The notes beneath the pieces were generated by a model. It saw nothing but the letters and a program-made list of their open reading frames with translations. It did not search any database and was not told the DNA's origin. 64,000 nt of DNA from Streptomyces zingiberis (GTDB taxonomy: Bacteria; Actinomycetota; Actinomycetes; Streptomycetales; Streptomycetaceae). The stretch is from positions 1-64,000 of the forward strand of contig NZ_JAATEN010000002.1 in assembly GCF_012034935.1 (NCBI RefSeq). Reading direction: 5' to 3'. This document shows positions 1-10,694 of the stretch, in pieces; the stretch's first letter is position 1, and each line of letters opens with the position of its first letter. Made by a program: the position numbers and the translations under genes.

Positions 1-47
1 AAAGGGCCACCGAGAAGGCGGCGGAGAGCGGCCAGGCCGGCGCCTGA
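1..47 (+). CDS. tig: Trigger factor, C-terminal end (partial)
   Basis: The window opens inside a frame whose last residues read [14 protein letters not shown] before TGA at 45-47. Trigger factor, the ribosome-bound peptidyl-prolyl isomerase and chaperone, commonly lies directly upstream of clpP1-clpP2-clpX in Streptomyces and often ends in an Ala/Glu-rich tail. Identity rests on this context and tail composition only, because no catalytic or ribosome-binding segment is inside the window. Confidence 0.6.
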   Translation, partial: RATEKAAESGQAGA

Positions 48-100
48 CCCATACGCTCCCGGCCGCGGACCCCTCCGCCGGCCGGGCGGCGACCGTCACC

Positions 101-136
101 GGCGGGCCCGGCCGCACGCCCGCGCCCGGGCCCGCC
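101..136 (+). terminator. Hairpin terminator after tig
   Basis: An 11-bp perfect GC stem (101-111 with 126-136) around a 14-nt loop lies 54 nt after the tig stop. There is no U-tract, as is usual in Streptomyces. It separates tig from the clpP1 promoter. Confidence 0.5.
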
Positions 137-229
137 GTGTATCCGGGCCCGCCCGTGTCCTCAGAGGGCGGCCGGAGGGCCGCTGCGGGGCCGCGCGGGG
201 CCCCCGCGCGCCGCGCTCCGCCGGGCCTG

Positions 230-243
230 CGCTCACAGCGAAC
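230..243 (-). promoter_or_regulatory. ClgR-type operator upstream of clpP1
   Basis: The minus strand reads GTTCGC-TGTGA-GCG, an exact match to the ClgR consensus GTTCGC-N5-GCG described for Streptomyces clp and lon promoters. It lies about 180 nt upstream of the clpP1 start and about 50 nt upstream of a TAGATA -10-like hexamer. ClgR is known to activate clpP1P2, so placement and match agree. Confidence 0.75.
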
Positions 244-421
244 AGCTGACCATGCGGGATGGCGCCCGCCGACCAGCGCGTTAGGGTCCGTAGATACGGG
301 GGCAGGGGAGTCTCCGGCAGGCGCCGCGAGCGCCCGGGGCCTCCCGCCGGATCCCCGGCCCGAACGACCCGAAAGACACGCTGAGACGGCCCGTCGCCGT
401 CCGACTAGAGCAGGTGGACAC

Positions 422-1036
422 GTGACGATCCCGATGCCCTCCGCCGCCGCTGAGCCCAATTTCGGCGGTCTCGGCGACCAGGTCTACAACCGGCTGCTCA
501 ATGAGCGGATCATCTTCCTCGGCCAGCCCGTGGACGACGACATCGCCAACAAGATCACGGCGCAGCTGCTGCTCCTGGCCGCCGATCCGGACAAGGACAT
601 CTACCTCTACATCAACAGTCCCGGCGGCTCGGTGACGGCCGGCATGGCGATCTACGACACCATGCAGTACATCAAGAACGACGTGGTGACGATCGGCATG
701 GGCCTCGCCGCCTCCATGGGCCAGTTCCTGCTCAGCGCCGGCACCCGCGGCAAGCGTTTCGCGCTGCCGAACTGCGAGATCCTCATCCACCAGCCGTCCG
801 CGGGCCTCGGCGGCTCGGCCTCGGACATCCGGATCCACGCCGACCGGCTGCTGCGCAACAAGCGCACGCTCGCGGAGCTCACCGCGCACCACACCGGCCA
901 GTCCGTCGAGCAGATCACCCACGACTCCGACCGCGACCGCTGGTTCACGGCCCAGGAGGCCAAGGACTACGGCCTCATCGACGACGTCATGCCCTCCGCC
1001 GCCGGTGTTCCGGGCGGGGGCGGCACCGGGGCCTGA
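422..1036 (+). CDS. clpP1: ATP-dependent Clp protease proteolytic subunit ClpP1
   Basis: Serine peptidase of the ClpP family, 204 residues, forming the barrel that degrades proteins fed by ClpX or ClpC. The triad is visible: Ser98 in the AASMGQ segment, His123 in LIHQP, and the Asp of the DSDRDRW segment. The Gly-rich handle INSPGGS is present. I chose GTG at 422 because the family begins a few residues before MPSAA and an AGGTGG ribosome site sits just upstream; ATG at 434 is a second possibility. The much longer open frame upstream is intergenic. It is the first gene of clpP1-clpP2, probably ClgR-activated through the operator at 230-243. The C-terminus is Gly-rich, as in Streptomyces ClpP1. 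Confidence 0.95.
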   Translation: MTIPMPSAAAEPNFGGLGDQVYNRLLNERIIFLGQPVDDDIANKITAQLLLLAADPDKDIYLYINSPGGSVTAGMAIYDTMQYIKNDVVTIGMGLAASMGQFLLSAGTRGKRFALPNCEILIHQPSAGLGGSASDIRIHADRLLRNKRTLAELTAHHTGQSVEQITHDSDRDRWFTAQEAKDYGLIDDVMPSAAGVPGGGGTGA

Positions 1037-1105
1037 TCCCCGGTGGCAGCCCGAGTCAGCCCGGCCCCAGTCCACAGATTCGCCACCAGGACGGTGAACA
1101 GTCAT

Positions 1106-1792
1106 ATGAACAATCTCTCCGGCAGCGGCCTCCCCGGCGGCGACAGCGCCCCGTACTCCGGCCGGTACACCGGTCCGCAGCCCGACGCCCGCTACATCGT
1201 CCCGCGGTTCGTCGAGCGGACCTCCCAGGGCGTGCGGGAGTACGACCCCTACGCGAAGCTCTTCGAGGAGCGGGTGATCTTCCTCGGGGTGCAGATCGAC
1301 GACGCCTCGGCCAACGACGTCATGGCGCAGCTGCTCTGCCTGGAGTCGATGGACCCGGACCGGGACATCTCGATCTACATCAACAGCCCCGGCGGCTCGT
1401 TCACCGCGCTGACCGCGATCTACGACACCATCCAGTTCGTCAAGCCCGACGTACAGACGGTGTGCATGGGCCAGGCCGCGTCCGCCGCGGCGGTGCTGCT
1501 CGCCGCCGGCACCCCCGGCAAGCGGATGGCCCTCCCCAACGCCCGGGTGCTGATCCACCAGCCCTACAGTGAGATCGGGCGGGGCCAGGTCTCCGACCTG
1601 GAGATCGCCGCGAACGAGGTCATCCGGACCCGCGCCAAGCTGGAGGAGCTGCTGGCCAAGCACTCCACCCGGCCTCTGGAGAAGATCCGGGACGACATCG
1701 AGCGCGACAAGATCCTCAACGCGGAGGAAGCGCTCGAGTACGGCCTGGTCGACCAGATCATCTCGACCCGGAAGAGCTCCGCCTCCCTGTGA
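1106..1792 (+). CDS. clpP2: ATP-dependent Clp protease proteolytic subunit ClpP2
   Basis: Second ClpP paralogue, 228 residues. In actinobacteria ClpP1 and ClpP2 form a mixed tetradecamer. Visible elements are [18 protein letters not shown], the nucleophile segment GQAASAA, the histidine in LIHQPY and the Asp of DIERDK. The N-terminal 25 residues are a Gly/Ser/Tyr-rich pro-segment before [14 protein letters not shown], which starts the conserved part. ATG at 1106 has AGGACGG upstream; in-frame GTG codons at 1043 and 1094 would only lengthen the unconserved head. It lies 69 nt after clpP1 on the same strand, so the two are probably co-transcribed, and it ends at a strong hairpin (1800-1829) before clpX. 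Confidence 0.95.
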   Translation: MNNLSGSGLPGGDSAPYSGRYTGPQPDARYIVPRFVERTSQGVREYDPYAKLFEERVIFLGVQIDDASANDVMAQLLCLESMDPDRDISIYINSPGGSFTALTAIYDTIQFVKPDVQTVCMGQAASAAAVLLAAGTPGKRMALPNARVLIHQPYSEIGRGQVSDLEIAANEVIRTRAKLEELLAKHSTRPLEKIRDDIERDKILNAEEALEYGLVDQIISTRKSSASL

Positions 1793-1799
1793 CGCGGCA

Positions 1800-1829
1800 C
1801 CCCCTTGGGCCGAGTTCGGCCCAAGGGGG
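1800..1829 (+). terminator. Hairpin after clpP2
   Basis: A perfect 12-bp stem (1800-1811 with 1818-1829) with the 6-nt loop GAGTTC begins 7 nt after the clpP2 stop. It probably ends or attenuates the clpP1P2 transcript before clpX. There is no U-tract. Confidence 0.7.
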
Positions 1830-1973
1830 GCCCGGACCGGGGGCCCGGCAAGGTACCGTCGGGGAGGGGGCGGCGGGCCGTGGCGAACTGACCGCGTCGC
1901 GGACCGCGGACAACCCAGACAGGCACCAGGGTCCGATGTTCAGGGCGGATCCCAGGCGAAGGGGAAGCACCTC

Positions 1974-3263
<1,290 letters not shown>

Positions 3264-3316
3264 CGCGGTGGAGGCCCGCGCGCCACGGCGCCCGGGCGCC
3301 GGACCGGCGGAGGGAT

Positions 3317-3367
3317 GTGAGCGCGGAGGGGCGGACCGGCCGGACCGGTCCGCCCCTCCGCGCTCAC
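3317..3367 (+). terminator. Bidirectional terminator between clpX and the convergent membrane-protein gene
   Basis: A 23-bp perfect stem (3317-3339 with 3345-3367) with a 5-nt loop lies between two genes that converge on it. It can serve both strands. Confidence 0.85.
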
Positions 3368-3380
3368 CCGCGCTTCCGCG

Positions 3381-4223
3381 TCACCGCGGCTCGACGGTCT
3401 CGCCCTTGACCTTCCCGACCGTCTTGGCGAACGCGTCGAGGTCCACGGAGCCCTCGGAGGTGTAGTCCGTGGAGACCACGGCGACGACGGCCATGGTGGA
3501 GCTGTCCGCCCAGGCGCAGGCGGGCATGTACATCTCCGCGAGCCCCTGGCCGGCCTTGACGACCTGACAGCTCAGGGTGTCGCCGTTCACCTGGAAGTCC
3601 TTCTTCTCCTGGACGACTTCGGAGCCGGGCTGGCCCTGCACCATGCCGTCGAGGGCGTCACCGCGCATCTCCGCCGGGTCGGAGTCGATGTCACCCCAGG
3701 CCCCCGAGAGGATCAGCGCCCCCTGCTCCACGCTGCCGCCCTTGAGGTACTGGCCGACCACCGCGGTGCCGTCCGAGGGCAGCTCCTTCTGGAGGACGTC
3801 CCGCTGCCGCGCCAACTCGGCGCTGTCCTGGGAACGTTCGTACTCGCCGCTGAGCAGTGTCTTCGGCGTGGTCAGCTTCTCGGTGCCCTCCTCGCCCCCG
3901 AGTAGCGCCGTGACGCCCGCGCCGACCAGGCCCAGCACCACCAGCGCGCCGACGGCGATGCCGATGACGGCGCCCTTGCCGAGGCCCCGCGAGGGAGGCG
4001 GCGGCGGGGTCTGCGGCCAGGGCTGCCCGGCGGGCGCGCCCTGCGGATAGCCGTAGCCGGGCTGGGGCTGCTGCGGGAACTGCGCGGGGCCCGCCCCCTG
4101 CTGCCCCTGCTGCGGGTACCCGTAGCCCTGCGGGGGCGGTGCGCCGTAGGGGCCGGGCTGCTGTCCGGGCTGCGGCTGCCCGCCGTACGGGCCGGGCGGC
4201 GGCGGAGGCTGGTGCTGACTCAT
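3381..4223 (-). CDS. Pro/Gly/Tyr-rich single-pass membrane protein, unknown function (paralogue of 4561-5547)
   Basis: 280 residues. The first ~80 residues are a disordered cytoplasmic tail of PPPPPGPYGG/PQQGQQ type. One transmembrane helix follows (about residues 83-105, GAVIGIAVGALVVLGLVGAG), then a ~170-residue extracytoplasmic domain with GEYERS, ILSGAWGDID, a Cys pair (LSCQV and PACAWADSS) that could form a disulfide, and a short C-terminus. The start ATG is preceded by AAGGGGG. The downstream paralogue shares tail, helix, GEYER, GxWG(D/E)ID and WxDSST, so the two arose by tandem duplication. I do not recognise a named domain. An exported, wall-facing sensor or scaffold is only a guess. 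Confidence 0.8.
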   Translation of the reverse strand: MSQHQPPPPPGPYGGQPQPGQQPGPYGAPPPQGYGYPQQGQQGAGPAQFPQQPQPGYGYPQGAPAGQPWPQTPPPPPSRGLGKGAVIGIAVGALVVLGLVGAGVTALLGGEEGTEKLTTPKTLLSGEYERSQDSAELARQRDVLQKELPSDGTAVVGQYLKGGSVEQGALILSGAWGDIDSDPAEMRGDALDGMVQGQPGSEVVQEKKDFQVNGDTLSCQVVKAGQGLAEMYMPACAWADSSTMAVVAVVSTDYTSEGSVDLDAFAKTVGKVKGETVEPR

Positions 4224-4560
4224 AGGGGTCCCCCTTGGTGACGGGCCGATCGCGCCTGCGGGGCGGATCGTGCCGGTGGTGCCGGGTGGTTCCACCGGTC
4301 GGCGCGCGGTTCCGGCGGGGCCGGTTCCGGCGCGTGTCCCGGTGGTGTTCCGTGGCGTTCTGCGGTGGGTTCGGTTCGCTTGCTGTATTCGGGCGCGTGG
4401 GTGTGGTGCTCCGCCGCGCGCCGGGAGCGCGGCGCGGTCCCGCCGGCGCGTACGCCGGCGGGCCGGGGTGGTGTGTGACCCGTACGGCCGCCGGTGGACG
4501 TACGGGCCGTACGGGACGTGCCGCGGCGGCCGTTCCGCCGCCCGCTCCGCCGCCCGGGGT
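4224..4560 (-). other. Intergenic region with two hairpins between the paralogous membrane-protein genes
   Basis: This 337-nt gap holds two perfect inverted repeats: 4439-4448 with 4453-4462 (10 bp, 4-nt loop) and 4479-4489 with 4505-4515 (11 bp, 15-nt loop). Either could terminate the minus-strand transcript of the upstream gene (4561-5547). I see no gene in it. Confidence 0.5.
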
Positions 4561-5547
4561 TCAGCCGCCGTCCTCGATCTTGACGCGGGCGTCGCCGCGC
4601 ACCTTCGCGGTCTCCTCGGCGACGGCCTCCAGATCGGCCTTGCCGGCGAGCACGGCGAGCGGATCGATCACCATGACGCCGCCGACCGTGCTGGAGTCGG
4701 ACCAGATGCACACCGGGATCTCGGCGGTCTTCACCGGCGCGGACGGGTCGTCGTTGGTGGTCTTGAACTTCTGGCACTTCATGACGGCGCTGCCCAGGCC
4801 GTCCGGCTCGGCGTCCTCCGGGGAGCCGATGACCTCGACGTTGCCCTGGTCCTGCGCGGAGGTCCGCAACACCGTGAACATGGCGTCGATGACCTGCTCC
4901 GGGTTGTCGATCTCGCCCCAGACCCCGGTCAGCAGCATCTGCTTCTTGGTGGTGGTGAGGTACTCCGCCTGGACCGGGTGCGGGTCCCTGACGCCGGGGA
5001 GCTTCGCGAGGGAATCCCGGTCCTTGCCGCTCAGCCCGGAGTCGTCCCGGCCCTCGCCCTTGCGCTCGTACTCACCGGCCACCTTCTGGGGCGTGGTCAG
5101 CCGGTGCGGGCCGTCGTCGTCCGCGCCGCCGGTGAGGAGGACCGCTCCGGTGACGACCGCCGCCACCGCGACGGCGACCCCGGCCACGATGCCGATCCGC
5201 TTCCCCTTGCCGGCACCGGAGGGCGGCGGGGGAGGCGGCATCTGGCCGTACGGCTGCTGTGTCTGCCCGTAGGGCGGCGGCGTCTGTCCGGGGTACCCGG
5301 GGTGACCCTGATGGCCGGGGTGGCCGGGGTGCCCGTGGTGCCCGCCGTAGGGGCCCGGCTGCTGGGGCTGCCCGTAGGGCCCGGCACCCCCGTGGTGCGG
5401 GGGAGGCGGCGGCGGGGGAGGCGCCTGCCCCGGGGTCCCGGCCGGATACCCGTAGCCGGGGGCGCCGCCCGCCCCGCCCGCACCGTACGGCCCGGGCGCT
5501 CCGCCCCCGTACGGCCCCGGCTGCGGCGGCGGCTGGTGGTGACTCAT
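4561..5547 (-). CDS. Pro/Gly/Tyr-rich single-pass membrane protein, unknown function (paralogue of 3381-4223)
   Basis: 328 residues. The N-terminal ~120 residues are a low-complexity tail of [20 protein letters not shown] and PPPPPP stretches. A transmembrane helix (about residues 125-147, [20 protein letters not shown]) precedes an extracytoplasmic domain with [14 protein letters not shown], a Cys pair (MKCQK and PVCIWSDSS) and a MVIDP-containing end. The ATG at 5545-5547 has AGGGGGAT upstream; the longer open frame above it is not conserved-looking. It lies upstream of its paralogue on the same strand with 337 nt and two hairpins between. Function unknown. The tail resembles those of many actinobacterial envelope proteins. 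Confidence 0.8.
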   Translation of the reverse strand: MSHHQPPPQPGPYGGGAPGPYGAGGAGGAPGYGYPAGTPGQAPPPPPPPPHHGGAGPYGQPQQPGPYGGHHGHPGHPGHQGHPGYPGQTPPPYGQTQQPYGQMPPPPPPSGAGKGKRIGIVAGVAVAVAAVVTGAVLLTGGADDDGPHRLTTPQKVAGEYERKGEGRDDSGLSGKDRDSLAKLPGVRDPHPVQAEYLTTTKKQMLLTGVWGEIDNPEQVIDAMFTVLRTSAQDQGNVEVIGSPEDAEPDGLGSAVMKCQKFKTTNDDPSAPVKTAEIPVCIWSDSSTVGGVMVIDPLAVLAGKADLEAVAEETAKVRGDARVKIEDGG

Positions 5548-5655
5548 CGGGATCCCCCTAGGTGCACATGACAGTTGGGAGCCATCCTCCCCGACGGTTG
5601 GTGCGGGCTCCGCCCCGGGGCGGCAACGGGTTCGTAACAGCGGTGGCCACGCCCT

Positions 5656-5668
5656 TAGACTGGCGGTC
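5656..5668 (+). promoter_or_regulatory. -10 element TAGACT placed for a leaderless valS mRNA
   Basis: TAGACT (5656-5661) is followed by 7 nt and then the GTG start of valS. Transcription would begin at or next to the start codon. No ribosome site of normal spacing is present. The same TAGACT-N7-GTG arrangement occurs at folC. Confidence 0.6.
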
Positions 5669-8305
5669 GTGACCGACAACACCCAGCGCCCCGAGGCCGG
5701 GGCCGACAGCAGCGCCCCCGCCCACCTGCCGACTCAGTACGCACCGGCCGACGTGGAAGGTCCGCTCTACGAGCGCTGGGTAGCCCGCGGTTACTTCGAG
5801 GCGGACGCCGGGAGCGGCAAGGAGCCCTACACCGTCGTCATCCCGCCGCCCAACGTCACCGGCTCCCTCCACCTGGGCCACGCCTTCGAGCACACGCTGA
5901 TCGACGCCCTCACCCGCCGCAAGCGGATGCAGGGGTACGAGACGCTGTGGCAGCCCGGCATGGACCACGCGGGCATCGCCACCCAGAACGTCGTCGAGCG
6001 CGAGCTGGCCAAGGAGGGCAGGTCCCGGCACGACCTGGGCCGCGAGGCGTTCGTCGAGCGGGTCTGGAAGTGGAAGGCCGAGTCCGGTGGCCAGATCTCC
6101 GGCCAGATGAGGCGGCTGGGCGACGGCGTGGCCTGGTCCCGCGAGCGTTTCACCATGGACGAGGGGCTCTCCCGCGCCGTCCAGACCATCTTCAAGCGGC
6201 TCTTCGACGACGACCTCATCTACCGCGCCGAGCGGATCATCAACTGGTGCCCCCGCTGCCTCACCGCCATCTCCGACATCGAGGTGGAGTACCAGGACGA
6301 CGAGGGCGAGCTGGTCTCCATCCGCTACGGCGAGGGGGAGAACTCCATCGTCGTGGCCACCACCCGGGCCGAGACGATGCTGGGTGACACGGCCGTCGCG
6401 GTGCACCCGGAGGACGAGCGCTACCGCCATCTCGTCGGCACGGAGATCGAACTGCCGCTCACCGGCCGCCGGATCCCGGTCGTGGCCGACGAGCACGTCG
6501 ACCCGGAGTTCGGCACCGGCGCCGTCAAGGTGACGCCCGCGCACGACCCGAACGACTTCGAGATCGGCCGCCGGCACGACCTGCCGAGCCTCACGGTCCT
6601 GGACGAGCACGCGATCATCACGGCGCACGGTCCCTTCCAGGGCCTGGACCGGCTGGAGGCGCGGAGCGCCATTGTCGCCGCCCTGCGCGCCGACGGCCGT
6701 GTCGTCGCCGAGAAGCGCCCGTACACCCACTCGGTGGGCCACTGCTCGCGCTGCAAGACCACCATCGAGCCGCGGCTGTCGATGCAGTGGTGGGTCCGCG
6801 TCGGGCCGCTGGCGAAGGCGGCGGGCGACGCCGTCCGCGACGGCCGGGTCGCCATCCACCCCAAGGAGATGGAGTCCCGCTACTTCGGCTGGGTCGACCA
6901 CCTCAACGACTGGTGCATCTCCCGCCAGCTCTGGTGGGGCCACCGCATCCCCGTCTGGTACGGCCCCGGCGGTGAGACGGTCTGCGTCGGCCCGGATGAG
7001 GAGCCGCCGTCCGGCGAGGGCTGGCACCAGGACGCCGACGTCCTCGACACCTGGTTCTCCTCCGGCCTCTGGCCGTTCTCCACGCTCGGCTGGCCCGACC
7101 GGACCGAGAGCCTGGAGAAGTTCTATCCGAACTCCGTGCTGGTCACGGGCTACGACATCCTGTTCTTCTGGGTGGCCCGGATGATGATGTTCGGCCTCTA
7201 CGCGATGGACGGCACCCCGCCGTTCCACACCATCGCCCTGCACGGCATGGTCCGCGACCAGTTCGGCAAGAAGATGTCGAAGTCCTTCGGCAACGCGGTC
7301 AACCCGCTGGACTGGATGGACGAGTACGGCTCCGACGCCGTCCGCTTCACCCTGGCCCGCGGCGCCAACCCCGGGGTCGACGTCCCGATCGGCGAGGACT
7401 GGGTGCAGGCCTCCCGGAACTTCGCCAACAAGATCTGGAACGCCACCCGCTTCGCGCTGATGAACGGCGCCACGGTCGAGGGAGAGCTGCCTCCGGCCGG
7501 GGAGCTGTCGGCGGCCGACCGCTGGATCCTCTCCCGGCTGAACGCCGTGGTCGCGGAGGTCGACGCCTACTACGAGGACTACCAGTTCGCCAAGCTCAGC
7601 GACGCCCTCTTCCACTTCGCCTGGGACGAGGTCTTCGACTGGTACGTGGAGCTGACCAAGACGGTGTTCCAGGCCGGCGGCCCCGCGGCGGACACCTCGC
7701 GCCGGGTCCTCGGTGAGGTGCTCGACGTCGTGCTGCGGCTGCTGCACCCGGTGACGCCGTTCGTCACCGAGGCGCTGTGGACGGCGCTCACCGGCCGGGA
7801 GTCCGTCGTGATCGCCGAGTGGCCGTCCGACAGCGGTTTCCGCGACGCCGCGGCCGAGCTGGAGATCGGGACCGTCCAGCGGGTGGTCACCGAGGTCCGC
7901 CGGTTCCGCGCCGACCAGGGACTCCAGCCCGGCCAGAAGGTCCCGGCCCGGCTGGACCTCGCCGGCTCGGAGCTGGCGCGGCACGAGACGGCCGTCCGCC
8001 AGCTGCTCCGTCTCCAGCCGGAGGGGGAGGACTTCTCGCCGACCGCCACCCTGCCGGTCGCGGGGATCACGGTCGCCCTGGACCTCTCCGGCACCATCGA
8101 CGTGGCGGCGGAGCGGGCCCGGCTCTCCAAGGACCTCGCCGCGGCGGAGAAGGAGAAGGCGCAGACCACGGCGAAACTCGGCAACGAGGCGTTTCTCGCC
8201 AAGGCCCCGGAGCATGTCGTGGAGAAGATCCGCGCCCGGCTCACCGCGGCCGAGGCGGACATCGAGCGGATCGGCGGCCAGCTCGGCCGGCTGCCGCAGG
8301 GCTGA
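5669..8305 (+). CDS. valS: Valine--tRNA ligase
   Basis: Class I aminoacyl-tRNA synthetase, 878 residues, charging tRNA-Val. The HIGH motif is HLGH in [14 protein letters not shown] (about residue 60), the KMSKS motif is KKMSKSFGN, the editing domain with [11 protein letters not shown] and a [15 protein letters not shown] segment lies between, and a C-terminal coiled coil ([17 protein letters not shown]) binds the tRNA. Length is normal. GTG at 5669 is the only start consistent with the family N-terminus, and its close -10 suggests a leaderless message. A hairpin follows at 8358-8396 before folC. Confidence 0.97.
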   Translation: MTDNTQRPEAGADSSAPAHLPTQYAPADVEGPLYERWVARGYFEADAGSGKEPYTVVIPPPNVTGSLHLGHAFEHTLIDALTRRKRMQGYETLWQPGMDHAGIATQNVVERELAKEGRSRHDLGREAFVERVWKWKAESGGQISGQMRRLGDGVAWSRERFTMDEGLSRAVQTIFKRLFDDDLIYRAERIINWCPRCLTAISDIEVEYQDDEGELVSIRYGEGENSIVVATTRAETMLGDTAVAVHPEDERYRHLVGTEIELPLTGRRIPVVADEHVDPEFGTGAVKVTPAHDPNDFEIGRRHDLPSLTVLDEHAIITAHGPFQGLDRLEARSAIVAALRADGRVVAEKRPYTHSVGHCSRCKTTIEPRLSMQWWVRVGPLAKAAGDAVRDGRVAIHPKEMESRYFGWVDHLNDWCISRQLWWGHRIPVWYGPGGETVCVGPDEEPPSGEGWHQDADVLDTWFSSGLWPFSTLGWPDRTESLEKFYPNSVLVTGYDILFFWVARMMMFGLYAMDGTPPFHTIALHGMVRDQFGKKMSKSFGNAVNPLDWMDEYGSDAVRFTLARGANPGVDVPIGEDWVQASRNFANKIWNATRFALMNGATVEGELPPAGELSAADRWILSRLNAVVAEVDAYYEDYQFAKLSDALFHFAWDEVFDWYVELTKTVFQAGGPAADTSRRVLGEVLDVVLRLLHPVTPFVTEALWTALTGRESVVIAEWPSDSGFRDAAAELEIGTVQRVVTEVRRFRADQGLQPGQKVPARLDLAGSELARHETAVRQLLRLQPEGEDFSPTATLPVAGITVALDLSGTIDVAAERARLSKDLAAAEKEKAQTTAKLGNEAFLAKAPEHVVEKIRARLTAAEADIERIGGQLGRLPQG

Positions 8306-8357
8306 GCAGAGCTCGCCGCCTCCCCGGCCGGGCGAGGCACCGCTCCCGGTTCCGTCC

Positions 8358-8396
8358 CACCGCCCCTGCACGGCCGTCCGGCCGGCGGGGGCGGTG
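8358..8396 (+). terminator. Hairpin after valS
   Basis: An outer 9-bp stem (8358-8366 with 8388-8396) encloses an inner CGGCCG inverted repeat. It lies 53 nt after the valS stop and ahead of the folC promoter. Confidence 0.55.
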
Positions 8397-8513
8397 GTGT
8401 CTCCGGGCCCCGGCCGGGGGCCGTCAACCGGGTGACCGGTGCCCTCACCCGGCCGGGGAGGCGGGTGACCAGGAGCACGGCCCTGCCGGGGACGGGGCGC
8501 CCGGACGGCTCCG

Positions 8514-8526
8514 TAGACTGAGCCCC
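8514..8526 (+). promoter_or_regulatory. -10 element TAGACT placed for a leaderless folC mRNA
   Basis: TAGACT (8514-8519) is followed by 7 nt and the GTG start at 8527, the same hexamer and spacing as at valS. No usable Shine-Dalgarno sequence precedes this GTG. Confidence 0.6.
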
Positions 8527-10047
8527 GTGAGTGAGCGCGTACCGCACGGGACCCCCGAATCCGGCGACCCCGACGATTTCGAGAGAATCGTCGGGGCGGA
8601 GACCGAACGCGACCCGGACCTCGCGGTGATCGAGGCCGGCAGCCGCACCCTGCGGACCCAGGCGGGGCCGCCGAAGCCGGAGGAGATCCCGTCCCGGCCC
8701 GCGGACCCGGCCGTCGACCGGGAGCTCCGCGAGGTCGAGAGCGCGCTCCTCGGCCGCTGGCCGGAGACGCGGCTGGAGCCCTCGCTGACCCGCATCGGCG
8801 CCCTGATGGATGTACTCGGGGAGCCGCAGCGCGCCTACCCGTCCATCCACATCACCGGCACCAACGGCAAGACCAGCACCGCCCGCATGATCGAGGCCCT
8901 GCTGGCCTCCTTCGAACTGCGCACCGGCCGGTACACCAGCCCGCACGTCCAGTCGGTGACCGAGCGCATCAGCGTGGACGGGGCGCCGGTCACCCCCGAG
9001 CGGTTCGTCGAGATCTACCGGGACATCGCCCCGTTCCTGGATCTGGTCGACGCCGCGCAGGAGCACCGGCTGTCCTTCTTCGAGGTGCTCACCGGCATGG
9101 CGTTCGCCGCCTTCGCCGACGCGCCCGTGGACGTGGCGGTGGTCGAGGTCGGCATGGGCGGGAGCTGGGACGCCACCAACGTGATCGACGCCGGCGTCGC
9201 CGTCGTCACGCCCGTCGACCTCGACCACACCGACCGGCTCGGCACGTCGCCCGGGGAGATCGCCCGCGAGAAGGCCGGGGTGGTCAAGCAGGGCGCCACG
9301 GTCGTGCTGGCCCAGCAGCCGGTGGACGCCGCGCAGGTCCTGCTGAAGAAGGCCGTCGAGGTGGACGCCACGGTCGCGCGCGCGGGCATGGAGTTCGGCG
9401 TGGTCGCCCGGGAGGTCGCGGTCGGCGGGCAGCTGCTGACGCTGCGCGGGCTCGGCGGCGAGTACCCGGGCGTCTTCCTGCCGCTGCACGGCGAGCACCA
9501 GGCGCACAACGCGGCCGTCGCGCTCGCGGCGGTGGAGGCGTTCTTCGGCGTCGGCTCCGACCACGCCCGCCCGCTGGACCAGGAGACGGTCCGTTCGGCG
9601 TTCGCCTCCGTGGCCGCCCCGGGCCGGATGGAGGTCGTGCGGACCAGCCCGACGGTCGTCCTGGACGCGGCGCACAACCCGGCGGGGGCGCGCGCGGCGG
9701 CCGCGGCGGTCTCCGAGGCGTTCGGCTTCGCCAGGCTCGTCGGCGTGGTCGGGCCGAGCGGCGACAAGGACGTGAAGGGCCTGCTGGAGGCGTTCGAACC
9801 GGTCCTCTCCGAGGTCGTGGTGACCCGTAACTCCACCCACCGCGCGATGGACGTGGACGCCCTGGCGGCGATCGCCGTGGAGGTCTTCGGCGAGGAGCGG
9901 GTGCAGGTCGAGCCCCGGCTGGACGACGCGCTGGAGGCGGCGGTCACGCTGGCCGAGGAGGAGGGCGAGTACGCCTCCGCCGGGGTGCTGGTGACCGGGT
10001 CGGTGATCACGGTCGGTGAGGCCCGGCTGCTGATGGGAAGGGGCTGA
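8527..10047 (+). CDS. folC: Bifunctional folylpolyglutamate synthase/dihydrofolate synthase
   Basis: Mur-ligase-type ATP-dependent ligase, 506 residues, that joins glutamate to dihydropteroate and extends polyglutamate tails on folates. The P-loop is GTNGKTST (about residue 114), the substrate/metal segment VEVGMGG and DLDHTDRLG follow, and the C-terminal Mur-ligase lobe carries LDAAHNPAGA. The N-terminal ~75 residues before the conserved WPETRLEPSLTRI are acidic and variable, as in other Streptomyces FolC. GTG at 8527 lies right after a -10 hexamer, suggesting leaderless translation. The next gene starts 3 nt after its stop. Confidence 0.95.
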   Translation: MSERVPHGTPESGDPDDFERIVGAETERDPDLAVIEAGSRTLRTQAGPPKPEEIPSRPADPAVDRELREVESALLGRWPETRLEPSLTRIGALMDVLGEPQRAYPSIHITGTNGKTSTARMIEALLASFELRTGRYTSPHVQSVTERISVDGAPVTPERFVEIYRDIAPFLDLVDAAQEHRLSFFEVLTGMAFAAFADAPVDVAVVEVGMGGSWDATNVIDAGVAVVTPVDLDHTDRLGTSPGEIAREKAGVVKQGATVVLAQQPVDAAQVLLKKAVEVDATVARAGMEFGVVAREVAVGGQLLTLRGLGGEYPGVFLPLHGEHQAHNAAVALAAVEAFFGVGSDHARPLDQETVRSAFASVAAPGRMEVVRTSPTVVLDAAHNPAGARAAAAAVSEAFGFARLVGVVGPSGDKDVKGLLEAFEPVLSEVVVTRNSTHRAMDVDALAAIAVEVFGEERVQVEPRLDDALEAAVTLAEEEGEYASAGVLVTGSVITVGEARLLMGRG

Positions 10048-10050
10048 ACG

Positions 10051-10389
10051 ATGCGTACCCTCTGCGCGTCCACGCTGATCGGCGAGTTCTTCGTGATCGG
10101 CTTCGCCGGGCTGGTGGCCCAGCGGATGTCGGACCTCTCCGCCGGGCTGGTCTGGTCGGTGAGCGGCACGGCGATGGTGCTCTGCCTGGCGCTGGCCGGG
10201 GTGGTGTCCCGGCCCGGCATGGTCGCCGTGGGCTGGGCCCTCCAGATGGGGCTGATCGCCGCCGGGGTGGTGGTGCCGATGATGTTCTTCCTCGGCGCCT
10301 GCTTCGCGGGGCTGTGGTGGGCGTCCGTGCACTACGGCCGCCGGATCGACGAGGCCAGGGCGCGCCACGCCACGTCCCTCCCGGCCTGA
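10051..10389 (+). CDS. DUF4233-type small integral membrane protein
   Basis: 112 residues with four hydrophobic helices and a short basic C-terminus (YGRRIDEARARHA). It starts 3 nt after the folC stop, so it is translationally coupled. A DUF4233 protein directly after folC is a conserved arrangement in actinobacteria. Its role is unknown; the link with folC suggests folate-related or housekeeping membrane function, but nothing in the sequence proves it. Confidence 0.85.
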   Translation: MRTLCASTLIGEFFVIGFAGLVAQRMSDLSAGLVWSVSGTAMVLCLALAGVVSRPGMVAVGWALQMGLIAAGVVVPMMFFLGACFAGLWWASVHYGRRIDEARARHATSLPA

Positions 10390-10694
10390 GCCGCGGCGCG
10401 GGCGGCGCGCGGGGTGACCGCCTGGCCGGCCTGCGGTCCGGCCGTCCGGCCCGGGCGCGGGGTTGAGGCGCCGGCGGCCGGGGCCCGGTGCGCTGACCGG
10501 CCTACGGGTGGTCCGTCCGGTCCGGGTCCGCGGAGGCGGGGCGACGGAGACGGCCGGCCCCGGTCCGGTCCGGGGGCGCGGGGCTGTGCGGTGGCCGGGC
10601 CTCCCCGGTGCGGGGCCGACGCGGTGTGCGGGCGGTGCGAGGTGCCCCTGTAGCCTCGTCCCACCCCACCCCCTTGGACGAAGGAGCCCTTACC
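10390..10694 (+). other. Intergenic region upstream of ndk
   Basis: 305 nt of very GC-rich sequence. The only signal I can support is a -10-like TAGCCT at 10651-10656, about 40 nt before the ndk start, and the ribosome site GAAGGAG next to ndk. No gene is apparent. Confidence 0.4.

Larger units (their letters stand above)
48..421 (+). other. tig-clpP1 intergenic region
   Basis: This 374-nt gap holds the tig terminator hairpin (101-136), the ClgR-type operator (230-243) and a possible -10 hexamer TAGATA at 291-296. The open frame running through it upstream of 422 is not conserved-looking and is Arg/Pro-rich, so I treat it as non-coding. Confidence 0.5.

Noticed and set aside
137-421. N-terminal extension of ClpP1
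   Set aside because: Arg/Pro-rich, far longer than the family, and it crosses the ClgR operator.
5548-5668. T-box leader for valS
   Set aside because: The gap is too short and shows no specifier or antiterminator elements; the -10 lies next to the start codon.
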